This document shows positions 22,744 through 33,205 of a stretch of 64,000 bases of DNA, piece by piece. Every line of letters begins with the position of its first letter. Within the stretch, counting starts at the first letter, position 1. The notes below the pieces were generated by a model that saw nothing but the letters and a program-made list of their open reading frames with translations, was not told the DNA's origin and searched no databases. The position numbers were made by a program, and so were the translations under genes. Origin of the DNA: Zingiber officinale (lineage: Eukaryota; Streptophyta; Magnoliopsida; Zingiberales; Zingiberaceae); assembly GCF_018446385.1 (NCBI RefSeq), contig NC_056002.1, positions 10,116,894 through 10,180,893 on the forward strand, written 5' to 3'.

Positions 22744-23296
22744 GATGGTTAGTCGCAATATACGATAACATGAGCTTTGGGAGGAGATTAAGGAGCTTGA
22801 TTATGACCGAGTTTACGGAGTTGGATGGTTTATTGGTCGGCTCGATCTGTTGTTCTGAAAACTCGAGCGAGAAGAGTTTCCAGTCTAAGACACAAAAGAT
22901 GGACTCTAATTTATTCATTACCGAAACATCTTAAACAAATAACACTCCGACTTTGGGATGATTCTAAGGGCATGTCTCATATTCAGAGATATGCAGACAT
23001 TTACTTCATTTAGCTTGAGGTCCTGAAGAATCAAAAGAGGATCCAGAAGGGGATCCAGATGGATCTAATGAGGATTTAGAAAGAGATCCTACATAATCAA
23101 AGGAGGATCCGAATCCTGAAGAATTAGAGGAGGAATTGGAAGAGTGTGTGGAGGATCCAGAAGAGGATCTGATGGAGAATTATGAAGTTGTCACACCTGT
23201 GATTATCCCAAATAAGTCCAGATTGAAAGAGATAATGTTGGCCACTGTACTAGTATCTGTCCTGGTGGAAGTGGTGTTAGCCTATCTAATTTATTA
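22744..23296 (+). pseudogene. Extra ORF before gag: acidic repeat protein with C-terminal membrane segment
   Basis: I do not recognise this protein. From ATG 22744 the frame gives HELWEEIKELDYDRVYGVGW after an early stop. Other frames then continue with KRWTLIYSLPKHLKQITLRLW and HIQRYADIYF. From 23011 an acidic low-complexity stretch follows (ESKEDPEGDPDGSNEDLE, NPEELEEELEE, VEDPEEDLMEN). It ends with a hydrophobic segment (IMLATVLVSVLVEVVLAY) and a TAG at 23294-23296. The layout is a folded N-part, an acidic spacer and a C-terminal membrane anchor. It lies 435 bases before gag. At least three stops or shifts show it is no longer intact. It may be a captured host sequence or an element-specific accessory protein. 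Confidence 0.5.
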
Positions 23297-23731
23297 GAGT
23301 TTTATTATTGTTACTGTCATTATATATGAACAGTATTAGTCCATTTAATTTATATCAGTTTGTTATGTGTTAACCATATGCAGCATATTTTTATGTTAAT
23401 GATATGCTCATTAATATGTTTATTTATGATGTTTACTCTAGATGATGTATAATAAATGATTAATTTATTTAATTAAATGATTAGTTTATTTAATTAAATG
23501 ATTAGTTTATTTAATTGAAGAAATCTTGATATAATAAATAATTAGTTCATTTATTGGGATGTGTGTAATAGAATTGATCAATATTAATTTGATTGGTCAT
23601 ACAAATGATGAGTGAAAACATAGTTATCACTTGATTTTGTAAACCAACTCAAATTAATATTGAGTTAATCATAAATTGCATGCACATGAATTATACGGAA
23701 TACTAAATAATGTATTTATTTATGATAGATT
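23297..23731. other. AT-rich spacer between extra ORF and gag
   Basis: Contains short tandem AATGATTAGTTTATTTAATTA units at about 23450-23520. No gene seen. Confidence 0.6.
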
Positions 23732-26110
23732 ATGACAACAAAAAATATTATAACTGAACTCAACAAGGGGTGAAAAATTTAATGGGGATAACTATAAGCT
23801 CTGGTACCTCAGGATACAATATATACTTAAGGAACAAGAAGTTCTGGAGGTTATAAATCAAGTTATGGTAGAACCTATAGATGGTCCCACTGCACAGTAC
23901 ATATGAGATATTGATGCCTATAAGGGATGAAAGAAAAAATGCTCCACTGCAAAGGGCATATTGATTAGTTCAATGGTAGATTGATGTGCGTAGATTGTAT
24001 ACACTTGTTTAGCATGTTTTGACGCACATTCACATATTTTGTATATGTTTTATCTATGCATTTTCGTACTTCCAGCTTTGCTTTTAGCATATTTACTCTT
24101 TTTGTTCGGAAATATACTTTTGTGCATTTTCTATACGCAGGAGTCGTATTTGGAGAAGAATTTATGATCGAGGCCAAATCTGCAAGCTAACGAAAGGAGG
24201 AAGACACCGTCTTGGAGTGCCACATAGCCATGTCTGGGAGAGTGACCTAGGTTGTGTGGTGATGCTCACCCATGCAGCATTGGCAGAGCAAGGCAGTGTC
24301 CAGGCCGTGTGGTGATGATCACCCGTGTAGCTTCTGTAGAAAAGGAAAAGGCCACGACCGTGTGGGCATCACACGGTCGTGCCAATTTTGAAGCCTTCCA
24401 AAGCCAAAGCAGTACACGACCATGTAGATATACACTGCCGTGCAATTTTCCCAGAAGCCAAACAAGCCCTGGCCATGTCCCAGACATGCCCGTGCATGAG
24501 TTCTAGAGCTGAAGGCAGCACAGGCCGTGTAGATCTACACGGTCGTGCAAGGATGGCAGTGGCAGAACATGTCACGGTCATGTGCATCACATGGCCGTGT
24601 GAGATGGGCAGTGAAGAGAATGACCTAGGTTGTGTCTCACACACGGCCAGGTCTCGGGACCGTGTGGCGCCCAAAATCTCTACTCTATATAAGGGTTTCT
24701 CTCACCATTTGAAGGGGGAGTTCTCCCTTTGGGAGAAAACAAGATTTGGGTGATTCCCCACCTTCTTGGAGGGATTTTCCGACAATCTAAGGGCGGATCT
24801 TCAATGAATCGACTCCGAGAATGAGGATTGGATCCGAAGACCATTCTTCATCGTAGATAAGCTTTTCTTCCCCTTTTCTTCTTGGATTTTGGGATCAAGA
24901 TGCTTGTGATCTTCTTGTCTTTGGGTTTCTTTTTTTGTTCTATGGATTAGATCTTCGTGTTCTAGGATGGAGGGAGTATTTGTAATATGATTTGATGTAA
25001 ACTCTTGTGGATTTGCCAATTTTCTATTTCTATGATTTTGTCTTGTTTGTATCTATTTGATCTTGTATGGATTGTTGTGATTAGACTTAATTACCATACT
25101 TGATTAAATGTTTAAGTATCTTGTGGATCTTGTAGAGGTAATTCATCATTCGATTATCCGAGGGACGTACGTGACATACAAGCCCATGTAAGGATGATTG
25201 AGGGATAATCTTGAAGGTGAAATAAGGTCATTCAAGGGGATAGGATAGATTGTATGCATTAATCTTTTATATCTCGATATGGTTGAGAAGTAATGAATTT
25301 CTATGTTGATTATCCGAGGGATGCACGTGACAGGCAAGCCCATGTAAGGACATCATAGGAATCATTCCTAATTGATCACATTAGATATAGATTTTAGTCC
25401 TACGCTAGTTGTCTATTGCAAGAGAGAATCAACAATCTTCTACAAATGATGGGCAATTGATGATAAGATTTGGTAGAATATTTACATTGAACAACATTAC
25501 AAAGAAACCAAAACTCCTAGAACATCCAATTATCATAGCCCTTATTCTTGTTTCTATGCTTTTACTTTTATGCTTTACTTTTCATAGTTGCACTTAGTTG
25601 TATAAATCAATTGATTAGTTGTTTAGCTAATTCATGTTGAGATATCTTTAGTGGTTATAACCAGTTCCTGTGGATACTATATCTTTCTTTATTACTGACG
25701 ACGTATCCGTACACTTGCGGAACATTAAGTTCAATGGTAGATGAGCTATCTTTTGAGTATGAGTCATATCTTTTGGCTCATGCAGTTTGGGTAGCCCTTA
25801 AGGAAAAATACAATGGAGTAAGTTTGAGTAAGTTTCGATAGCTAACTATCAAGTTTGACAACTACAAGAAGCGTCCTAATATTTTGATGGTTCAACACCT
25901 AAGGGAGATGTCAAACATGATTTGGGAGCTTAAAACTGCTAGTCATGAGTTGATCGATGAATAACAGGTTCAAGCAATTATTCATTCCCTTCCAAATGCT
26001 TGGGAGACCATGAAGTATACCCCAACTCACAGTGACAGTATCAAGACTTTCATTGATGTCTCACGCCATGTAAATTAGAGGCGGAAAGAGTTGAATTTGT
26101 AAGAATTTCT
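23732..26110 (+). pseudogene. copia gag, split by an insertion
   Basis: ATG at 23732 opens MTTKNIITELNKG, a stop, then KFNGDNYKLWYLRIQYILKEQ, the usual copia gag N-terminus. The frame reaches SSMVD at 23980, is interrupted by the inserted sequence, and resumes at 25728 with SSMVDELSFEYESYLL. It continues with SKFR, NYKKRPNILMVQHLREMSNMI, HSLPNAWETMKY and DVSRHV. Several stops occur in both halves. Confidence 0.8.
23982..25727. mobile_element. LTR-like insertion (1746 bp) flanked by a 15-bp direct repeat
   Basis: The insert runs TGATGTGCGTAG to CTTGCGGAACATTA. The 15-mer AGTTCAATGGTAGAT occurs exactly at both borders (23967-23981 and 25728-25742). The interior has many ACACGGCCGTGT-like palindromic modules (24290-24660), a TATATAAGGG at about 24686, and an ending with CCTGTGGATACTATATC and ACACTTGCGG like Athila/Tat-type LTRs. 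It looks like a solo LTR, but a 15-bp duplication is far longer than the usual 5 bp. No protein-coding content was seen. Confidence 0.6.
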
Positions 26111-26264
26111 GGACTAGCCTATGTGGCTGTCGATTCTGTTGGATCATCTAGATCTATAAATAGAAATGATTCAAGAAAGGGAAGGGAAAGAAGAAAGAAG
26201 CTGCTATAGTAGGACAAGGCCCAATCAAGAAGATAGGAAATAAGACTGGAAAGAAACCTTAAAA

Positions 26265-26330
26265 TAAGTTGACTTCTTTTAATTATGGCAAGAGGGGTCA
26301 CTTCGCCCGGGAGTGCACTGAGCCAAAAAA
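26265..26330 (+). pseudogene. copia gag zinc knuckle with lost cysteines
   Basis: The frame reads SFNYGKRGHFARECTEPKK. The family pattern is C-x2-C-x4-H-x4-C. The first two cysteines are Ser and Tyr here, so it could not hold zinc. Confidence 0.75.
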
Positions 26331-26389
26331 GATAAATCCAAATGTGTCTTTTTTCCGAGCATTTTATTGCTAGTTCAGTATTGTTAGCT

Positions 26390-26660
26390 AATTTTTATCC
26401 TTTGTGGATTATAGATTCGAGAGCAACTAACCATGTACCTCGGGAGCGAGTTACATTTGTAGAGTACCGTCAGGTACTAGCAAGAGTTGAAGTCCAAGGA
26501 GTTGACACTTGCAAACTCAACCTCCATGGTGGTAGTGTTTTGTTTCTAATGATGTCCTGTATGATCCTGAAATTTGACGAAATCTTGTTTTCGTTACATG
26601 TCTTCTTTATTTAGGATATTGTATTAATTTTTATAGTTAATGTGTTGAACTTAAGATTGA
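26390..26660 (+). pseudogene. copia aspartic protease, active site changed
   Basis: LWIIDSRATNHVPRE occupies the active-site position where the family has D-S/T-G-A. Gly to Arg would inactivate it. Downstream blocks (ARVEVQGVDTCKLNLHGGS) continue with frame changes. Confidence 0.75.
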
Positions 26661-26832
26661 CTCAGTGTCAATTGAATATAGTTTTTTAATAAATAGTTTT
26701 ATGGTTCTTAATATAGAATCAAATGTCAATTATGCTATTGAAGGTTATTTTTCAAGCATTGTTATAACTAGTGATGTAGGTATAACTGATGAGGTTTGAC
26801 ATGCCAGATTAAGACACATAAGATAATAATGT

Positions 26833-27690
26833 ATGAATCGGTTGGCTAGAGAGTGTCTATTGGGCACTCGGGCTAAGATTCACTTGTCTGTATGTGAGTA
26901 TTGTCTTATTGGAAAAATAATTAGAAAACCATTTGGTAAGACTATTAGAGCTGAGTCACCATTGCAATTAATTCATTCGAATATTTGTGGTCCAATGAAT
27001 GTGAAGGGTAGACATGGAGTTTCCTATTTCATTAAATTTATTGATGATTTCTCTCGTTTCGGTCATGCGTATTTTATTTCTCATAAATTTGAAGCATTAG
27101 ATTGCTTCATTCATTATATAAACGAAGTTGAGAATCAAACGGAATGCAAAGTTAAGACTTTATATACTAACCATAGAGGGAAATATTTGTCTGATATGTT
27201 CAAGACAATATATAATGATAGAGGAATTATTAGACAACTAACAATGCCTGAAACTCCATAGCAAGATGGGGTAGCTGAAAGAAGAAATAAGACTCTTCTT
27301 GAAATGGTTAGGTCTATGATGATGCATGCTAATTTATCCATCTCCTATTGGGGAGATGCATTATTAACTGTGACATATATACTTAACAAGGTGCCTTCAA
27401 AGTCAATTCCATCTACCCGATATAAAGGTTAGACAAGTAAAAAATCAGATTTGAGTAATCTGAGACCCTAGGAGTCAGCCGCTTATGTTCATGATAGTTC
27501 TCACAAGTATGAAAAACTAGAACCTAAGGGTAAGAAATGTATCTTTATTAGATATCATGAGACCTCTAAAGATTATGTTTTTATATGTGAGCAACTAGAT
27601 GGAGCCATCTCTGAAATAGATTTGAGAGATATGACTTTTCTTGAAATAGAGTTCCTAACTAGAGGTGATGTTGATAAATGAATTCCTCTA
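26833..27690 (+). pseudogene. copia integrase, broken
   Basis: The frame starts in the GAG-pre-integrase zinc region (CEYCLIGKIIRKPF). It continues through the core HSNICGPMN, YFIKFIDDFSRFGH (first catalytic Asp) and KTLYTNHRGKYLSDMF (the second-Asp region reads TNHRG where TDRGG/TDNGG is usual). Then comes ETP, a stop, and the DGVAERRNKTLLEMVRSMM Glu region. A C-terminal part (KSDLSNLRP, KKCIFIRYHETSKDYVF, EIDLRDMTFLE) runs to about 27680 with stops. Confidence 0.85.
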
Positions 27691-27723
27691 TTTGAGGAGG
27701 ATGAGATATTATCAACAAGAGAG

Positions 27724-28770
27724 GTGTCAAAAGGAATGTCTGAGTCTAGTCAACCGAGTGGGAGTGATATGTCAAGTCATGAGTTGACTTTTCAACAGTC
27801 CAATTTACGAAGAAGTGTTCATAAAATCAAACATAAGAAGAGGTTTGATATGGAGAATGATGCATTGATAACACTTCCAGTTGTCGATGACGAACCTCAA
27901 TCCATTGAGGAAGCATTGGTATGTAGAGTTAGAGAAAAATAGAAAGATGCAATGGTTAAAGAGATGGAGTCTAAAAATCAGAATCATGTTTGGGACTTAG
28001 TCGATCTTCCTCCAGACCGAAAGGCTATTGGGAATTAGTGGATTTTTAAAATAAAGAGGAAAGCTGATGGATGTATTAATAGATACAAAACTCATTTAGT
28101 TACAAAAGGATATACCCAAATAGAGAGTATTGACTAAAAAAATTATTTTCTCCAATAATGAAATTTGTATCAATACGAGTTATTTTGGCCTTTGTGGCAC
28201 ATTATGACTTGGAATTACATCAAATAGATGTAAAAACCGCTTTCCTTAACAGTGAGTTTGATGAGAAAATTTATATGGTTCAACCAGAATGTTTCATTGA
28301 TGAAGGCCAAGAGGAGAAAGTATGTAGACTTAAAAAGTCTATATATGAGCTAAAGCAAGCATTAAGTCATTTTATCTTATAGTTTCGAAATGATTAATGA
28401 GAATCATTGCATTTTCTTTAAAATAGAAAATGGAAAGTATGTCATTTTATCATTATATGTTGATGATATGCTGATAGTTGGAAATGACATAGAGTATGTG
28501 AATGAAGTCAAGAAGTGGCTGTCATCACAATTTGATACAATGGATATGGGAGAAGTTGAGTACATCTTAGAGGTGAAGATCATTAGAGATCGTCCTAAAA
28601 GACTTTTGGGTATGCCACAAGAGTCTTATATAAATAAGATGTTACATCTTTCAGTATGTCTAATTGCAACATAGATCATGCACCTATTGTGAAAGGTATT
28701 ATTTTGAGAAAGAGTATATGTCCCAAAACTCCAGAGGAAATAGCTGAGATGAATAAAAATTATATGCTAG
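27724..28770 (+). pseudogene. copia reverse transcriptase, broken
   Basis: A Ser-rich linker (27724-27800) is followed by MENDALITLPVVDDEPQSIEEAL and VWDLVDLPPDRKAIG. The RT core follows: HQIDVKTAFLNSEFDEKIYMVQPE, CRLKKSIYELKQA, the catalytic LSLYVDDMLIVG (28462 onward) and FDTMDMGEVEYILEVKI. Stops occur at about 27940, 28040, 28138, 28380 and 28670. Confidence 0.88.
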
Positions 28771-28783
28771 TGCTATTGATAGT

Positions 28784-29410
28784 TTGATGTACACTATATT
28801 GTGTACACGTCTCAATATCAGCTATGTTGTTAGCTTAGTCAGTCGCTTCCAGTCAAACTCAGGACTGAGACATTGGAAGGCGGTAAAAAGTATATTCAGA
28901 TATATAAAGGCAATAATAGATTATTGTCTCTGTTTCCAAATATTAGATATGAGTCTGAAAGGTTATTCAGATGCAGATTGGGTTGGGAACCTGGATGATA
29001 GAAAATTCACATCAGACTATGTGTTTTTGCTGAATGGTGGTGTCATCTCATGGAATGCAAGACATAAGCTTGTGTAGCTTTGTCAACTATGGAAGGCATG
29101 TTCAGCAGCTGTGCAAGAAACAGTCTGGTTGAGAAGGTTCCTAAAGCATTTGAATATTGTTGAGGACAGTGGGAGTCCAGTAACTGTCTACTGTGACAAC
29201 CAAGTTTCAATAGCGTTTTTCAAGGATTCCAAATATCACAGCAAAGATAAATATATAGCTATAAAATATAATTTTGTGAGGGATATTACGGCTAAAAAGT
29301 AATTTTTGAGTATGTTCCTACATATGTTATGGTTGCAGATCTTTTTACTAAGCCAATGACTAGAGAGTCATTTAAAAAAAATATGTAAAGTCTTTGGGAC
29401 TTTGTAGAAT
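28784..29410 (+). pseudogene. copia RNase H, broken
   Basis: MYTILCTRLNISYVVSLVSRFQSN, the HWKAVKSIFRYIK block, GYSDADWVGNLDDRKFTSDYVF (catalytic DADW), then TVWLRRFLKHLNI and VTVYCDNQVSIAFFKD, KYIAIKYNFVRD. It ends with ADLFTKPMTRESF near 29370. Frames shift near 29075 and 29302. Confidence 0.88.
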
Positions 29411-30685
29411 GTAACAATATTGTAATAACAATTAGATATTGTGATTTGATTGTATAATTTGTCATAATTTATTCAGTGTATATGATTTTATTACCATCAT
29501 ATAAGATCTCGATGAGTATGTTGACAGGTATAGATTGGTCCATTCACATGGACAATCATCTCTGTTTGTTAACTACAAAAGAGGTAAGACCATTATTTAT
29601 GAGACAACTTACGTAGCTATAAACAGAGACAGATCTATAAGTTAAGGTCGCCTTAATAATTGCATCAAGATGAGATCATTTATGTGGAATAATGATTGAA
29701 GTAATAAATCCACCATTTACTAAGCCTGTTGAAAGCCAGATTTGAATTTATATATTGAATTCAGGATTAGACATGAGGTATGTCTACATCAAAATCTATA
29801 CAATGTTAAATATTGAGGAAAACATGCGCTCTTTTTTTTTTAATAAAGAGAATAACATCATAATATGTTATTCATACCACATGAGTTATTGTGATAATAA
29901 AGGTAGTAGGAGAATGAATCCCTGTTTCTCTACTATGTGAGACCTTTGAGATTATGAGCTAATATCAGTTTTGCTCTTAGTGACTATTTAGTTGTTTTTT
30001 GAAGTTTTAATTAGTGTCTATTACTGTAGCATGTATCCTATGACTATGGATGATTCGATCTATGAAGCATAACTAGGAAAGCAACTGACTAGAATGAATA
30101 GATTTTAGCTAAAAAGGAAGATTAAATAGATTTACATCTTTTGATATTATTCACTGGTTAACCCATTTTTGTTATGTATAGAAATGATTGTGAATATTTA
30201 AATATGAATCATGCTCTTGACATAATAGTCATTATAAGGGGTTAGAGACATTCATATTGATGTAAATGAAGATTATTTAATCTGGGTAAATAGCAAGACA
30301 TGGATATCTCCAAGATAATGGTTGTGTGCTATTTGGAGATTGGATATTTCCTGGATAACATATATATACTGCGAAGAGAGTGATTTTATGTGCCATCATG
30401 AGAGTGTCTCTGATTTGTTTGAAAGAGCGGCTATGTGAAGTGTAACAACTTTATTAGCACTGATTGCTCAAAGAGCAGCTATGTAAGGTGTAACAATCTT
30501 CTTAGTATCTATCGCTCAATGTGCTTGTTGTCGTACGTGTCATTTTCTCTAAGTATGGATTATATGTTCTGATATAGTTTTTATGACTAAACTCTTATAT
30601 AGTCTATGTAACTTATTTAGTCTTTTGTGATTAACTGGTCTTAGTGACTTACCTGGATGAACTGGTCTTTGTGGCCTGACTTGGA
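29411..30685. other. Long 3' region of the copia element, no gene
   Basis: AT-rich, with a duplicated block GAGCGGCTATGTGAAGTGTAACAAC / GAGCAGCTATGTAAGGTGTAACAAT (two halves at about 30425 and 30473). No coding motif seen. Confidence 0.6.
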
Positions 30686-30696
30686 CGAGTGGGAGA
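30686..30696 (+). other. Polypurine tract of the copia element
   Basis: GACGAGTGGGAGA directly before TGTTGG of the 3' LTR, the common copia PPT form. Confidence 0.8.
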
Positions 30697-31030
30697 TGTT
30701 GGTAATGAGAACGTGAGAATGTGGGCTACCCATGATGCCCATGTTGTCCATATTTCCACAAGGTAATTTACAGATATACCCCTTGGTATTCCGATTATAT
30801 AATGCGTCCAAGTCTTTCATCGAAGAGAGGTGTGGAAGACCGAGAGGAAGAAGAACATCCGAGGTTGCGGAATTTGGTTTGTGAAATTATAGAGAACTTT
30901 TTGATTTTTGTAATTGCTCTTCCGACAGCAAGTCCGAAGATCACATTTTGTCATCGTCGATTGCAGATCTACGGGAAATCGCTAAGTGTTTACAATTTAT
31001 GTTTTAATTTCATGCATTTAGAATACTAGA
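30697..31030 (+). repeat. 3' LTR of the 21-31 kb copia element
   Basis: TGTTGGTAATGAG to GAATACTAGA, collinear with 21082-21416. Confidence 0.88.
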
Positions 31031-31128
31031 GTCGGAATTTCACCTTAGGAGGGGCGTACTTGCGACTAGAACTAAGATGAGGGTGTTATCAAGGATCACG
31101 GGAAGACTGGAGTAGTGTCTGATGCTAA

Positions 31129-31308
31129 GATGGGATTTGAGATCGAGATGAAGTCTAGGACCGAGATAGAATCTGAGATCGAGATGAGATTTGAGACCGA
31201 GATGGAATCCGAGATCGAGATGAGATATGAGACCATGATGAAGTCCGAGACTGAGATAAATTCTAAGACCGAGATGAGATCTGAAATTGAGATGATATAT
31301 GAGACTGA
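31129..31308. repeat. About 20-bp purine minisatellite (GAGATCGAGATGAGATYTGA)
   Basis: Eight or nine diverged head-to-tail units. The array continues after 32552 (GAGATAAAATCTAAGATTTG), so the MITE at 31309 landed inside it. Long frames on both strands here are repeat by-products. Confidence 0.85.
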
Positions 31309-32552
31309 GGGGGCGTTTGGTTCATTCCTAGGAATAGGAATCGGAATGGGAATCATTGTATTGTGGAATGGGAATGGGTATGAATATGGATATCACTCTT
31401 AAAAGCAATGTTTGGTTAGTTGCATATCTTCTATCGGAATAAATCAAAATTTCCTTTTTTACCCTTAAAGGAAAATAAGAGAAAAAATTAGATTTGAGAT
31501 AAAGATAAATGTAAGAGAAAAATATGATGAAAGAGAATGATTAGAGAGAAAGTATGATGAGAGAGAAAGTGTGAAAGAAAGAATGAAGAGAGAGAAAGTG
31601 TAATGAGAGAAAATGAGAAAAGAAAGTATGATGGGAGAAAGCATGATGAGAGAAGATGAGAGAGAAAATATGATGTAAGAGAAAGTATGATGGGAGAGGA
31701 AGAAGAGAGAGAAAATATAATGAGAAAAATTGAGGAGAGAGAGTATGATGAGAGAGATTAAGGAGAGAGAAAGTATGGTGAGAGAGAAAGTATGATGAGA
31801 GAGAAAGTGAACTGTGAGTATAATGGGAGAGATTGAGGAGAGAGAAAGAATGATGAGAGAGAGAGTGTTGAGAGAGAAAGTGTGTTGAGGAAAAAAGGAG
31901 GGAGTGTGACAAGAGAGATTGAGGAAAGAGAAAGTGTGATGAGAGAGAAAGTGTGCTGAGAAAAAAGAGAAAAGAGAGTGTGATGAGAGAGATTGAGGAG
32001 AGAGAAAGTGTGATGAGAGAGAAAAGATAAAAGAGAGTGTGATGAAAGAGATTGAGGAGAGAGAAAGTGTGATGAGAGAGAAAGTATGATGAGAAAAAAG
32101 AAGAAAGAGAGTGCGATAGAAGAGATTGAGGAGAGAGAAAGTATGATGAGAGAGAAAGTGTAATGAGAAAAAAGGAAAGAGAGTGTGAAATGAGAGATTA
32201 AGGAGAGAGAAAGTATGTGATAAAATGATGAGAGAGAAAATATGATGAGAGAGAACAAGGAGAGAGAAGTGATATAAAAGAAAAAATAAATAAATATATT
32301 TTGATATTTGATATTAATGGAGAAAATTTTAGTTTTAAGTGAAGGGTATTTTGGGAATAAGGGAATATTTTGATTGATGAAAATAGGGTAATGGCTCATT
32401 GAAGGGGAGGTACATGGGAATGAGTCATTACCCAATTTCAAGGATTCATTCCCTTATTTGTATTCATATTCCTATAATCCAAACATTAACAATGGCAATG
32501 AATGATTCCCATTCCCATTCCCCACTCCTATTCCCCTAAACCAAACGCCCCC
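31309..32552. mobile_element. MITE with GGGGGCGTTTGGTT termini, 1244 bp, TSD TGA
   Basis: The left end GGGGGCGTTTGGTTCATTCC and right end (reverse complement GGGGGCGTTTGGTTTAGGGG) form inverted repeats that extend weakly for about 100 bp (GGAATGGGAATCATT on both). Flanks TGA (31306-31308) and TGA (32553-32555) give a 3-bp TSD, as in PIF/Harbinger (Tourist-like) elements, although TWA is the usual target. No transposase. The middle is a large purine minisatellite. Confidence 0.75.
31510..32280. repeat. Purine minisatellite (GAGAGAAAGTRTGATGA) inside the MITE
   Basis: About 770 bp of units about 17 bp long, plus a longer-period unit that adds GAGATTGAGGAGAGAGAAAG. The plus strand is almost pure purine. 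The minus strand encodes Ser/Leu/His-rich frames with no function implied. Confidence 0.85.
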
Positions 32553-32555
32553 TGA

Positions 32556-33090
32556 GATAAAATCTAAGATTTGTTCCTGGGACAAACTTAATCGGTAGGG
32601 ATGAACATGTTGGACATTATTTGAGCTAAATTAACTATCTTCTTGATTAAATTTAATTTGACTGATAAATCAGTCCAGATATTAACTCAAAGGATATGTA
32701 CAGGCCAAAAAGAGGCCTCCGCATCGAATGCAATAATATATTATATGGATTTCACATCTTTATTTTAATAAAAATATGGATATGCTAGACTTAAAAAAAA
32801 TGTAAGGCTGTGTTAATTTAACATGAATATTAAAAATTTATATTGTTTTATTTACTAATCTATTTGAAAAAAAATCGAAAATTTTACTAGATTTATGGAT
32901 TTATCCATTATAAGTTTTCCTAAACCCTAAAACTTATTTGTTGAACTACCCGTTATAAATTAGGCATGGTCGGTTAGTCTCGGATCACGTCGTGTAACGG
33001 CGAGCTGTTGGCAAGTCTTACGGTGGCCAGGTCCTGTTGCCTTTTGAAACGAGGTTTATTAATTAATTAAAAAAAAAGGAATCGAAAAGA
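32556..33090. other. AT-rich upstream region of the LAZ1-like gene
   Basis: No coding motif. The last 60 bases before 33090 include AATTAATTAAAAAAAAAGG and a GACGTC site that could be part of the promoter. Confidence 0.4.
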
Positions 33091-33205
33091 AAAGACGTCG
33101 TAACTCGCTGTCAAACCCCTCCGCTCCTCTTCGATCCGAGAAGAAGCAGGAGGAGGACGAGGATAAAGGTTCACGCGCCCCTTTTCGGCGTCCCAAGCCT
33201 CGGAG
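33091..33205 (+). other. Candidate 5' UTR exon of the LAZ1-like gene
   Basis: A GC-rich, pyrimidine-containing block that stands out from AT-rich surroundings and ends in CGGAG followed by a strong donor GTGAGC. The coding start is 1.4 kb downstream, so a leader intron is likely, with an acceptor possibly at TCATAG (34560) or AATTAG (34580). Confidence 0.45.

Larger units (their letters stand above)
21082..31030 (+). mobile_element. Ty1/copia element, full length but decayed, with extra ORF and nested insertion
   Basis: LTRs are 21082-21416 and 30697-31030, with PBS at 21418 and PPT ending at 30696. Flanks GCCGG (21077-21081) and GTCGG (31031-31035) are a likely 5-bp TSD with one change. The interior reads, left to right, an acidic extra ORF (22744-23296), gag (from 23732), protease, integrase, RT and RNase H, the copia order. 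All frames carry stops or shifts. Gag is split by a 1.75 kb insertion (23982-25727). Excluding it, the element is about 8.2 kb, large for copia, mainly because of the long 5' region and the 1.3 kb after RNase H. Confidence 0.88.

Noticed and set aside
31541-32441. Long minus-strand frames rich in Ser, Leu and His
   Set aside because: They are translations of the purine minisatellite inside the MITE; no domain and fully explained by repetition.
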